64,000 nt of DNA from Isoperla grammatica (lineage: Eukaryota; Arthropoda; Insecta; Plecoptera; Perlodidae), in contig OX246743.1 of NCBI GenBank assembly GCA_945910005.1, positions 8,246,673 through 8,310,672 on the forward strand, given 5' to 3'. Made by a program: the position numbers and the translations under genes. Below, piece by piece: positions 36,301 to 49,600 of this stretch (its first letter is position 1; every line of letters begins with the position of its first letter). Below the pieces are notes generated by a model, which saw only the letters and a program-made list of their open reading frames with translations, was not told the origin of the DNA and did no database searches.

Positions 36301-36476
36301 TCAGCATTCTAATTTATGAGAATATAATATAAAATCATGACAAGATGAAATAAAATTATAAAACATCAATTTTAAGATAAAAATCGAGTAGATAAGATGA
36401 TAGATGGACAGACACGTGCTATGAGTATACAATGTCAAGACTTGGTATAGAGTGCACACATATTGAAACAGCTGTA

Positions 36477-36482
36477 TTTATT
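36477..36482 (-). terminator. Candidate neurabin poly(A) signal
   Basis: AATAAA on the - strand about 900 bases after the neurabin stop. Weakly supported. Confidence 0.2.
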
Positions 36483-36719
36483 AGTATTACATTTCCCATT
36501 AAAATACTGATTATAAAGATTGAATTGGTTGCCAAAGATAAATCTTACGAAATAGAACGTCGTCTTGCTACAGACGACAATAACATATAATGGCTACATA
36601 CATGTCTATGTAAATATGTACACGGTAAAATTACAATCACATTAATTACAAATCTAACAGTCGAGCCCAATAAGTCACTACTACTGTTCATTTATAAAAA
36701 GATTTCACTGGGCGCCGAC

Positions 36720-37377
36720 TAAACAAAATCGAGATAATTATTATCACATAACCTTGATCTATTGACCCATTGAGAAGAAACCTTGTCAGTGGACTCAACA
36801 TTGTGACGTTTGGGTAGCCAACAACCGAAAGTTGTCGGTAGCCTTTTCCCCCCGTCGGGGGATAACGAACGAACTAACGAAAGCAGCCGTCGCGATCGTC
36901 TAGTTAACGTGGAAACCAATCAAACGAAACCAACGAGGCGGAATGTGATTCGGAAACGTGGTAAATACAGACGATAAGATAAGGATAAATAAGTTATGTG
37001 AAGTGAGATGGTTTCCAGTTATAGACCATGTTTTCTCTCTTGGCAGCTCTTCCTCGGAGTATCCGCATCACTTTTGTTTGCTCTGTCTATTGTTTCGGCC
37101 GAAAACATCGAGACACGTTTAATATATACTTTGAAGTCGAGCTGGCATTGCAGACCGTCACTCGTATTTCCCGTACATTGATCGTTTCCAAGAGAAACGA
37201 TCTCCTACCCTACGTGGTTTTATGTCGTGGCTACTTCAAACACACATCTACGCTAAAGAGTTGTATTGTCGTGACATTAACTTGCATGACTCGGTAGGAA
37301 TTGATTAAGAGTTGAATGGTCCAAGAGTTATCATATAAATAGGAAACATTATCTAAACTAGTCCCCCAGGCCTGGAG
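36720..37377. other. Neurabin 3' flank, probable 3' UTR
   Basis: Less AT-rich sequence directly after the neurabin stop codon (- strand). Short open frames on both strands have no recognisable relatives; untranslated trailer is the simplest reading. Confidence 0.35.
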
Positions 37378-37653
37378 CTACTTTCGTTTGCTGGCCTTTT
37401 CCGCAAGTTTTTCCGCCTTTCTTTGAAGTCTTTCTTTCTCCTTGCGATCCTTCTCTAGCTGCCGCTTCTCCTTCTCCACTTGAACTTTTAACTCTTTCAG
37501 TTTCCTCTTTAGTCTGTTCTTGTCGTCTCCGTTGATCCCCAGTGTTTTGAAGTCTCGAGACTCGAGCTGCAGCAACGAAGATCCGCCGATCTGAAGCTCC
37601 AAGAACCTTGGTATGTGTTGTTCTAGCCCCAGGGCTAACAACCACTGGCAAAC
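37378..37653 (-). CDS. PPP1R9A: Neurabin last exon: SAM domain and tail
   Basis: VCQWLLALGLEQHIPRFLE, LLQLESRDFKTLGI and KNRLKRKLKELK complete the SAM domain; the Lys/Glu-rich coiled tail ends SKRK-stop. Acceptor TTTATTGCAG. Confidence 0.92.
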   Translation of the reverse strand, partial: VCQWLLALGLEQHIPRFLELQIGGSSLLQLESRDFKTLGINGDDKNRLKRKLKELKVQVEKEKRQLEKDRKEKERLQRKAEKLAEKASKRK

Positions 37654-40600
37654 CTGCAATAAAGGCATACAACTTCGATTACAAATAACACTTGATAAAG
37701 TAATCTATGGCTACAGTAGCAGTAGGACTACTGGCTACTATAATTAGTGCCAATCGGCATTATCACAAAATAAAATTCACGATAATATTGCTGCCAATAT
37801 TGCTTTGAAATTTAACAACATTGAAATTTGGGATTATAACATTGAAAAACTAAATCATACATCCAAAAGACATATTTCCGAATATTTTCAATAAATCAGT
37901 TAGGTAAATGACTGACCTGTTCTTTGGACCAGTCCGTGACGGGAGCAGTTTGCCAGACGTGAGACCCCTTCTTCTCCGCAGGTGCCCAGATCTCCTGAGA
38001 GTCCCCTAGCCGACTGGGACTGGGGTCCAGGGAGGCCCCTGGAGATATACTACCGGAGGACATGGAAGAAGGGGACGGGGGACCCATATCCCTCATCGGG
38101 GACCCTTGGGGCAGCCACGGTTGGGTCCCCGGCGACAGAGACTGACTGAGTGGCACTTTCTTCACTGTAACAAGGACGGGACAAACGATGTTAACACACA
38201 CTCGACTTAGGAGAGTTTGCGAGCGAGCCTTCTCGAAGACAAATTTCCGCGTTCCAATTTTCAGCAACCGTGTCAGGAAGTTAACAACACTATCTAACAA
38301 ACAAACACAACACACTCACAACTTGTAGGAATGATTGTAGTTATCCAAATTTCAGTTCCAATTCATTTCTTGCAATTGGTCAATTACAAAAGTCATCAAT
38401 CTGCTTGAAGTTATATATCATGGCTGCGCGGTGGAACTAGTCGCAATAATATTGGAATATGACTGTAACGCTGACTTGCTGGAGGAAAGGTAATCTACTG
38501 TGAATCATGAACATGGTCTAAGGATTACTACAACACATGCTTTGTCCATGTAAGGAAGTAAATGTTAGAACAATTGTAAGAAAGGTTGCTCTTTACGGTG
38601 GTCCAGTCAGGGGTCGAAATACTCCTTCGTTAGGGAGGCTAAATTACAATGTTAAATTACTAAAATCTTCCTCGAAACTCAAATCTGTTTTAGAAGTCTA
38701 GTTCCTATAAACTCCACACAAAAACCAGTGCATAAATGTTTATTGTATGCACGCACATGCTTGCGCAGTGTTGAAATACACAGTGCAAAGAAGCTTGAAT
38801 GAGATGCATGCAGTCAGTGCCAAGTTGTGTTAGTCTAGCTGCAGATGAGCAAAGCAAGCTCCGTAAGACCTAAAACATGAACAAACACATGATATTCCTA
38901 CAGTACAGTGATAACCCTGTTCGGACCTGGGACAGAGTAGGCCCACGAGTAGCTCTGCCTGTTGTACGAGGCAACTGAAGATCAACGTCATATGACCTTT
39001 CCGTTGAATACGAGGTTAAACTTAAGAATATTTCCTAGTTTATCTAAAAGTCAAAATCACCACATGCACCTACAAAGAAATGCAAAAAAAAAAACAAAAA
39101 AAAAAACGACAAAACAAGATTGCAACGGAAACGCACTCCACTACGGCACTACACTCCTCGTGACTCGTCGAAGCTACGTGAGTCGATTACCTCTTGCGTT
39201 GGCCTCATTGACGGCCTGACGAATCTCCTCGACTAAAGTCTGCGAGACCCCCTTGTTGAGTTCCGTGAAGTCTCCAGACCCTTCTCTCGAACTGTCCCCG
39301 CTCGATATCCGCCTCTCTCTCTCGGCCAGCACTTGCTTCAGCTGCTCCGCCAACGAAGGCGGTGGGCCCTGTAGGCCGCGCTGAGCGCCTGTTGCAGACA
39401 ACGGAAACCCTGTTGATTGAGAAGCTCTGCTTGCCACCCCAACCAACAACCGACTACGTCTATACCAGCGGTCGGCAGACTTCTTCAACACTGTCCCAAT
39501 CCTAGAAAACTTTCCGTCCCAACACCCGTAACCCCTTCCCCCTTCCAACATTTATCGCCTTCGATGAAAGAACAAGTATTGTTCTGTGCTTTAAAGATAG
39601 TGTTTTAAAATAATACGATTTGTGCAACAACTTTTTTAAAACATTTTTAAAGAAAGTAATTCTGTTGGTGTCCCAAATGAAAATCTCCATTGTCCCAAGT
39701 TTGGAACGCGACCCAGACTTTGAAAACCGCTGATCTTACACATGATTTCCTTTTCTTCCTTTCCCCTCCTTTATATTTTTTGATTTCGGGTAAAATTGAT
39801 GCACTGGGCATAGAAATGATCTAAATTTAAATTATGTTGTTTTTTTTACTCGAAAACCGGGTAGTGTTTTTTGGCCATCGAGTCAACTACTAATTACTCG
39901 AATCAAATTGTTGGGTACTCGTACACCACTAATTTAAAAAAATACCTTTCTTATGACTTTTCATGAACGAACAAATGTAGAAATAATATTTAAAGCTTTA
40001 GGATTCTTTTGAACGATGAAAAGTAATTCATATAGATGGTTGAAGAATAAGGATTCAGCAACCACATCCCCTAAACAAAGCTGTTAGTTTTAATTAGATT
40101 ATGCAAATCCAATTTATTCCATGCAATTGTTCAGTCGTCGGAGACGTCTTCATGGATATATGTACAATCACCCAAGAGCCTTGGTCCAATATCACAATGA
40201 TTAAGCCAGCAAGCAAGACTCCCAAGCAAGCAAAGACCAACAACTAGAAACTAGCATCTTTGATAACTGCTGACAGACACAAACTGGGCTTGTAGTGTAG
40301 TAATTCGGTAGTAATGTCTTAAGTACGTAGTAATGTAACACACATCTGGAATTAAATTACTTTATCTGTAATGGCTATGTATGTAACAATTTACAACCCT
40401 ATAATAAGTGGTAATTTCTCTTCATGCAAACATCTTAGTTATTATTTAATATTTGTGCACATACAGTGGAGCCTTGATTATACGTTTTCCAAGGGCCAAA
40501 CCGAAAAAAACGTATAAGTACAAAAAACGAATAACTACAATTACATTTGTTTTCATTTGTAATGAGTGGAGATTCCGAGATAGTGACTCTCGGCAGTCTC

Positions 40601-43600
40601 CTCTTTCTGCAGTACAAAAATTCCCTTCACGGTGTGTTCTAGCGCACGTAGGAGCGGGGAGAGGGGGGGGGGGGGGTTGAAATGGTGCTTAGGCCTAAAT
40701 ATATATTTTACATGTTACGTCGTGAAAATCGTCGTTTTTATTTCGAATAGTCCCGACCGAAAGTGATATCTAAATCATTTTATTCCAAATATCGTTGCTC
40801 GCCGTACCGTTTTTCAGCATCGATCGCTTTATTTTTCCCGTCCCAGATCAATATTTACCTCGATTAATCGTTTTCCGGTTATAAATGTCAACGCGGAAAC
40901 AAGTTTCAGCAACCGCTACGTAAGTGTTTTTTGGACGCGACTGTACGGCCACGCGTCACCGGGAGACCGCTATCACGAGCTGGCGGCAGCTGTCGGCTCA
41001 GCGCCCGCGAGGGATGTATCACACAGCGCCCACGCTCGGCCACAGGCCTATTATGTCGGCAAGGTCGGGGGCACGGATAATTATTTTAAATCAACAAATT
41101 GATGAAACGATCAGATCAATACGTGAAATGTTACTATAAAATCAGAGGATAGTAATAAAACAACAAATCGACAAAACAAGCCATTATGAACACGTGGTAT
41201 CAATTTAAAAACACCAACAAACTTGGAACAATCTGCATGGACAGACGCTCTGTGAGGGGCTGGCGCTATACGATGCCTCGGGGCTTGGGCTACCTGCCAA
41301 GAGCCGGACGTGAGCAAGGGTAGCGAATGGGAGGAGGGGAGGGGGGCGAGGTGGGGTGACCGCTTGACAATAACAACATTCCATTCTCGCGCATTCACAG
41401 CTTCATATCCCGAACGAGATAAAGCTTGCGCTTCCAGGAAGTGATTTCGGATGACAAATAAAACCAATTAGCATATAATCGCTACTAAGATGTCTGTGGG
41501 GAACAATTTCTGTCGCGTATAACCGAAAATAACGTATAACTAAATAACGTATAACCAAATAACGTATAATTAAATTATTTTAACACTGATTCTTATGGGA
41601 AATGGCTGGGACCATATGGAAATCACGTATAAATACGAAAAACGTATAAGTACGAAACGTATAATCGATAGGGATGTGCGAACCGGGACGAAATTCGAAC
41701 CGAACCGAACCTTGAGCCCGGTTCGGTTCGGTTCGAACAACTATTTTATGCGTCGAACCTCGAACCGAACCTTTCGAAATTCCCGCGCGCTCGAAACCCC
41801 GCCTTCCGGAGCCACGCCTACAGTCGCCACGCCTACAGTCGCGACCGATCGATATTCGATAATCGAGAGTCGAAAATATAGTTGCGAGTGACGATCGAGT
41901 GCGAGTGTGTCATTATGGCGTCATGACTAGCGAATTTGTGTGACTTCTTTAGGCGTTTTATGATGTTTTAGCGAGTTTGACAGTTTGTTTCACTTTCATT
42001 CCACCAGTGTTTAGTTCTTGCTCTTCAAAATGAAACGCCGTGTGCTGGTGTTCGATGATGATGATGATCACGCGGGCGAGGTAGTGGACGACCCAAGCCA
42101 GACTGATAGGCCTACCGGTACTGTGACTAGGCCTAGGTCCGATTGGGTCCGATGCAACGTGCGCCGTAGGCCTAGCGGATCCAGGTACTTCGCAAGACCT
42201 AGGCATTGGGTTTGAAATATAGGCCTATATTTCAAACCCAATGACCTAGGCCTAGGCCTAGGCCTGGGTACAACCCCACTTTTTAAGACACATTTTACCA
42301 AGCTTGCAGCTACGCAAAGGGAATGCAACCATTGTAAGCGGAATTTTCAGACACCGTCAGGAACCACGACTAGGCCTAGGCCTACCCTGATTCGGCATTT
42401 GATGCGGAAACATACAAAAAATACAGTGAGTTTTTAGAAGAAAAACTAAACACTAACCTAATATCACCTTTTGAAAATGGTTCGTTCGAGGTTCGAGGTT
42501 CGCGAACCTTTTTAATGCAGGTTCGAGGTTCGGTTCGAAGTTTAAAAAAACTGGTTCGCACAACCCTAATAATCGATGCTCCACTGTATTAACCACTTTC
42601 CTTATGAATTTCATTTTGTGTGTGTAAAGAACACTTTTACCTAGTTACAAAGAATTATATTTACAATAGAGCTCTCAAACGTCCAGGGTTGGGAAGGAAC
42701 AATTTCTTGACAAAATAAAATGAAAATGCTTAAGATTAATTCTAGTTCCGAAACATAGGAAACATAATACTGTAAGTGGACACAGTGGTCATTATTTCTG
42801 TATGGTAGTAAATGGCAACGTTAATGAGTTAGTAATGCACCCAAGCAATTGACAGACTTGTATTCATTATCGTTCTGCAGAACCATATCTAGTTAGTTGA
42901 AACAAGAGCAGCACACCGGAAGTCAGTTATTTTGATTCAAGCAGCAATATCCAAAGCAGCCACATGCAAAGACATTCCAATCGATGCCCAAACACAAGAC
43001 TCACGCTGTCAAATATTGGCGGTAGTCTTTCCTCTTAACCCTTTGCAGTCCAATAATTTGTTTACTTGAGAAGTAATGATTTCTTGACTCATAAGTACAT
43101 TTTAGTCTGAATTAGGTAGGTCCCATAATGACTGATTACACACGTTATACACATTATACATGACTGATTTTGCTCAGGGATCTATTTACAATAAACAACC
43201 ATTAAACCATTAAATTATTAAATGAGAAATTTAAAAAAACAAAAAACAACTTTTTTTTTAAATGAACTAGTGATGTCAAACGGTCAAGCGTATCTTGACA
43301 TAGGAGCACAAAGAGTGAAACACGTGTTACAAGCGTACTCGTACTTACTGGAGGGGAAGGTAGGCTGCGGCACCTTGCTCTTCATGCTCCATGGGTCTGT
43401 GGGCGAAGGCTGTGGTGGGTGATGCGGGTGTAGATGCAGCGGCTGTGTTGCGGGCGCGTGGGTGGCGTGGGCGTACAGCGCCTGGCCCGAGGGAGAGTGA
43501 AGAGTGGGCGGCAAGCTCTGAAAGTGGTGCGGATGTGGCTGAGACTTGGGTATCATGATGGGCTGGCTGGCGAGCTGTTGCGCGGTGGCAAACTGTGCAA

Positions 43601-46600
43601 CGAGGCTGTGCACGTGGGTGTTTGCAGCGACCGTGTTGTTCACGGTGGGGGAGAGGGTGGAGGGACGGACGGGGGGTTTAGAGTCTTCCTGGCCAGCGTA
43701 CTCGATAAAGAGGTGGCGTCTGTCTTGCTCTTCCTCGTCCGCTGAGTTCTCTATGCTGCCGTCCAGACCGTAGTCCTACAACAGACACATACAATGAGTT
43801 TACATCTACAACACTTTTTTTTAAATTTAATAAAATATATTTTTTGTATTGATTCCCTGGATCCTGTGGTCCTACAATGTTCACTGAGCAGTTAGTCATC
43901 AGTTTATTTTCCATAAACGTTGATTTTTCTTCTTTTTCACTCATGTTAGCCCCCCTTGCACAGCTCTCAATCTTTTTACTTAAAGGTGCTACAGGTGCAA
44001 TTTCTGACCCTATGTACTGTACTGTAGTCTCGTATATAAGTGACAAAATGCGGTGGAACAAGACATATTTATTTTCTAATACTGTACTATATTTATTATA
44101 CGACTTATGAAGACCTTCCTTCTTGCTCAATTGAAATTAATGAAATTCTAGTATGATGTCGCAGACCCTTAATTAGGTTAGATTTTTGTCCAGCATTTTC
44201 TTAGTGCAGCCAGAAACTTGAAACATGTTTTATGTGTTCATTTATTGATCAACCACACAGATCATTTTGCATGGTCTAGATGTTCTCGGTTCAAGCCGGA
44301 AACACGTGACATTGCAATTGGCATGTCAGTACGTAGTTTCATTTCGTCAGTAGTTTCATTTCACTGAAGGAAAACAACAAAATACCACTCAGACTGATCA
44401 CATAAATGATGCATTGAAATCAAGGATTTCAGTTGCACTGTTTTCAAAGATGTAACATCGGACTTCAACTACGCAACTATTCTTTACGTTAAAGAGATAC
44501 ATCTACTTTAAGTGTCCATCAGATGTTCATGCACACAGCTGCACTAGTGTGACGTACCAAACAGTGCAATCTGTGTACGTGTAATATCGCAGAGTGTAGG
44601 ACAAAGAGCGAACATGCACACAGCTGCACTAGTGTGACGTACCAAACAGTGCAATCTGTGTACGTGTAATATCGCATGGTGAACGTCGTAGTCTACTTAC
44701 CGAGCTGCTCGAGCTAAGTCCCCCTGCCTTCTTATTGGTCGGCAGCTGTCGGCCGGCTAGACCACCTCTCGTAGCCAGCTCGGCTTTAGCCTTGGACGCG
44801 GAAACGTCCAGAAGTTCGTGCGGAGGTACCGCCCTATCCAGCTCTTCCTTGACGGGCATCTACAATACCGCAACATGCATGGATAAGCAAGGGCTGTAAT
44901 CTACAGTGTTTTACGGCTGCACTCTACGCTTCTTGGCTGCAAACTAACTACGATTGCAACAACCGAGTGCCGGAAACTAGTGTGGAGTGAAATTTAGCTT
45001 AAAAGTAATGGTAGGCCTAAAGGATTTTCTATTCTATCAGGAGGTAACTAACAAGTTGCTAAGCTTGGCATGACTCACAGTGTTCTGGTTTTTGTCCATT
45101 ATGTATTGACTGATGAGACGAGTCCCAATAAGAAGTATTGTTCAGAACTAAGAAAGTAGGGCAACAGTACAATTATTCCTATACATTCGTTTTCAGACAT
45201 TCATAAAAAAAAAGTGCCAGATATTTGAATAACACCAGCATTGTTATTATGTACACTATGTATCATGTATTTTATGTAGCATACTCAATCTGTTAACTCT
45301 CTACTGCCCCCTTCAGTTCAGTAAAAATCATCTAGATTACCTGTTGCAAATAGTCTGCCATTACTATGCTTACCAAGTTACCATCCACTTCTACTTTCCC
45401 TTCATTACATTATTTTATACTTCCAAATGTGTCAAGGGAACTGCGCTCGTTCGTTAAGTATTTCCTCATCTGTCACTCTACCTAGTCAAGGGATCATCAA
45501 TATTCTTCAGTAACACCACTTCATATCCTTCTAAGCTATTCTTTTCTTCTAGTCTTTTGATATAGTCCCGTTCATACCCTTGCACTGTAAGGAACATTCC
45601 ATTTGCATGTTTTGTTATCTATATTTCTTCCCAGTACTGTATTAATAATATTTATACTTATCCATGAAGTTGTGTCAAGTTGTGTCTTTTGATAGAATGC
45701 CATATTGGCCTGCACTTTTGGTTCATTGCAAATGATGAGGAATATGCAATCATAAAAACTAAACTACCGTTGGGCCTACATAATCCATGTTAGTGCCACA
45801 ATGCAAGAATCACTGTCACAATTCAGAAAACGCTTAGTTCAAACATGTATGGATAGTGAATGTTATTATGTATGACGCAATACGTCAGTTTGATATTTTC
45901 GGTAAATTAATTTCCAAATTAATTAATTCAATCAAATTTTCTTACTATATGTCATTTATATTATTCATTATGAAGTGTCCTGCTACAAAAGCAATGTTGA
46001 TCAATCTATCCATACATGTGTAATGAACGAGTCAAGTAAAAACAAACGTCGGTTAGTAACGGACTTTCAATTGCGTGCCACACAAAGTCGTAACAAACAA
46101 ACATTCCGAACGAAACTACGGGAGCAAGGATCAGCTAGTACATGCGAATGGTGCGTTCCCAATATATCACAAATTGTTAGTTTCTGTATACTTTTATTGC
46201 AATAATTAGATACACACAATTCACAAAATACAGTGAAACCTTGTTATTTTAAAATGAACATTCAATATGAATTAAAATATAAAATAAGCACAATTATCAC
46301 TTAATTAAACTTAAGACCTTGGTAACGAGCAATGACCTTCTGTTTGACCAGACATTTTTATTTTTTACTGGTTTACTACTCATAAAACGGCAGACTAAGC
46401 AAAGTGTTACCGTTCTTATCAATGGCACTGACAGTTTTAGCTCTCCATTATCTAGAATGTTAACTTGTCGTTCAATATTATGCTATTGACTGATTTAAAA
46501 AATGCAACTGCCAACTACCAATAAAATACACATTGTATTTTTATTGAGAGCATTTTGACCTTTTTGTCTGACATCTTTGGGGGTAATGTCACTTAATGCG

Positions 46601-49600
46601 GCGAGACATGCAGAAAGAGATGACCTTTTAATGGTGCACGACGAGTCACGACATTCGTACAAGTTATCGGTAGAAAACCCGTGACAAACAAGATTTCCGT
46701 AATAAAAGTTTAAAAGCGATTATTTTTATTGGTTATGCTAAAGTTATTACCAATTGACAAGTCACATAGTGGTAATTGTGTGATTTTCCTACAATGTACT
46801 GCTCAAATGGATGCCAAATAAATTGAATTGAATTGAATTGATTAACTGCGGAATATTTAAATGGCATAAAGGGAAAAGATGTCCTATACATTTGTATTCA
46901 ATACATGTACATTTGTATATAATAATATATACCTTTCACTTTCACTAGACTGAATCAGTAATACGCAAGTGGACTGCTAGAAAAAAATTATTGTAACACT
47001 ATTCACGTCCCTTGCTACCGTCACGTGCTATTGTGCCTGTAGTTTCTTTATTCTATGTTATATAATATACTATATTACGGTATAATGGCACTTGTGCTAT
47101 ACTATTCGAAAACTGGCAATTAACAATACATAACTTAGGGTTGCTGTTCAATATTTGATTTTTGAAATGATTAAGTATGAGAAAACATTTACAGTTAATT
47201 GTACTCTCGCCTTGAGAACTGGTTTATACCTCCATACTTCCCCTCTACATCCGTCATTTGCAAGAAGTTTCGTAAATCTAAGAATTTGATGGAATTCTGC
47301 ATCGCGTGCATACACAATAAAAAGATAGTGTGTATATATACATATTATTTACATTTCATGTGTGCCCATTTATCATTAGAAGTGCATTCTGGGAGAAGAA
47401 TTATTAAACTCTAAATCACCCACCCCACCCTTATCTACTTACTTCTTTGTAGAATGTTTGTTTGCCTGTTTGAACTACCAACTAGTCCTATACTAGTTTG
47501 AACTGATCTGAATGGGAATTAAATTTAATGCATTGGGATTGAAAAGTTTGAGATCAATATAGACAGACACGAACGGCACATTCTTTCAACTGATGCCATA
47601 GAAACGAGGCACGTATCAAATTACACAATGTTCCCGCTGAAAATTGACACTAGTAGTCGACTGCGTTCACGATAAATACAGTTTGATTTCTTCCTGTGCA
47701 TCCCGCTTGATTTCTGATATGAAAGAGGATTGTACGTAGGCAGATGCCAAAAATCGAATAACCGTGGATTAATCTTAATCTTAATCGTACAGCAACCTTA
47801 ATAAAAAAAACAATAGCAAGATTCCTCTATATATTATATATCCATTGCTGTATCTTAATACTGTAGTACAGTATTAATTATGCATGAGATTTCTAACACA
47901 AATATTATTGTTCTTTCATTGCGAAGGCCTACCCTACGGTTTTTGATAATTGACTATTTCGTACTCTTTGTTCAAACTAACTTGCTTCATAGTATTAGAT
48001 TAAATAAGATCAACTCTTAAAGATGTGTAAGCTCCATTCTTATATACAACACTAGTGTTGATGTTACAAATAACTTTTTGATGGCTAACTAGCTGTCGTT
48101 GCTAGAAGAATGATGTCGGTGATAGGTGGAGGGGGAGGGGTGAAGGGGTTACAACCATACTTGGGAAGTTCATTTTGAAAATGAACTTTTAGAAAGTTCA
48201 GTTCACCCTCAAAAAAATGAACTTTATAAAAGTTCAAGTTCACTTTTTAAAATCGTGCAGTTCAAGTTCAAGTTCACTCCAAAAAATGAACTTGCTTTTT
48301 AAAAGTTCATTTTCGTTTTTTTTTGTAATATTTCGTAAAATATGAAATTCTCCATGCATGTTAACACCAACGTTTAATTTAAAACGTAATATATACTAAT
48401 GTATTCAATGTTTCAGTTTGTGAAATGGTAATACAAAAGACTGTATGTACGATAATAGTTAATAGTTTACTGTTCTGTTAGGATAACCTGTTAGTATCTA
48501 TCTATCGTAACACTCAACTGTTTAAAAATATATAGTGGGAGTTTTAACGACCTTCACATGCATATTATTGTGCAAACGACAATTACTGCAATTGGATCTT
48601 TAGGATGCAGTAGGCCTATGTAGAGTACTTTTAAACATCTTATCAAAGCTAACAGTAAGGTTCCAAAGCTGCAAAAAGTGTAAGTCAAACATTCATTGAC
48701 CCCACACCTGTAATAGATCAAAGTCGGCATGGAACGTTCGCTCTCAATCTCATTGGTGCTCAGTAATTTCCCCGGTCTTCTATGAACCAATCACAAATTT
48801 TGTAAAAAAAATCTAATATTCGCGTTTTGGTTCTGTGTATTTTTGTACTGCCAAATTCCGAGTTTCGCTGGTAATGTGTACTGCGCAATAGAAATATGTG
48901 AACTTTTTTAACCGTTCAAAAGTTCGCGAAAATAATGAACGTTTTCAAGTAAAAGTTCATACCAAAAATGAACGCGTTCGTTCATAAGTTCGTCATAATT
49001 CAAACGCGTTCACGTGAATGCGTTCATTTTAAAAGTTTATTCCCCAAGTTTGGTTACAACTTACACTTGAAGTGACGAACTAGGAAATGGATGGAGTGGA
49101 GGAGGGGTGTATAAGGTCTAAGGGCCTGTTTTCACAGTCAGCTCATTGAAAATCTATGGTAGCTAACCAATTATTTTATTGATGTCATAACAGTATATAC
49201 TGCTGTAGGTTGACTATGAATACGAACATAAAATTACCGGGCACTATATATTTACGGACAGTAGCCATGTCCAGCCTAGCCGTGGACAGTATTGTTAAAT
49301 TTGTAACGTCACTCATGCTTCCCATGGAATATACAGGTTAACACAGCCTTAAGACAAAGACGATTTATAGTTCCTAGTATGTGACTGTATTTATAAGAAA
49401 ACAGATCTAAAATCAGTAAATGACTAATGAGTAAGTATATGTGTATAATTTTTGAATAGTTTATCTAGGCCTACCTAATTTTTGTTTAAATATATATGTA
49501 ATTCTAAATAAACCTACATGGGCATGTAAGTTATGATGAAATGCTCTCTACGTCACTCACTACATAATTATACTATTGTTTAACTGTTAAAAACAGTGGC

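Larger units (their letters stand above)
40464..42586. mobile_element. pogo/Tigger-like element, hosting a nested hAT
   Basis: Termini CAGTGGAGCCTTGATTATAC and the mirror GTATAATCGATGCTCCACTG, each flanked by TA (40,462-63 and 42,587-88), the Tc1/mariner-pogo target. Internal ACGTATAA(C/G) words are repeated as subterminal motifs. Without the 900-bp hAT inserted near its right end it is about 1.2 kb. No transposase frame recognised, so non-autonomous. Confidence 0.75.

Noticed and set aside
37028..37297. 89-codon open frame on the + strand
   Set aside because: No recognisable similarity; it lies antisense to the probable neurabin trailer.
46231..46260. Single pogo-type terminus CAGTGAAACCTTGTTATTTT
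   Set aside because: No matching opposite end was found nearby, so no element was called.
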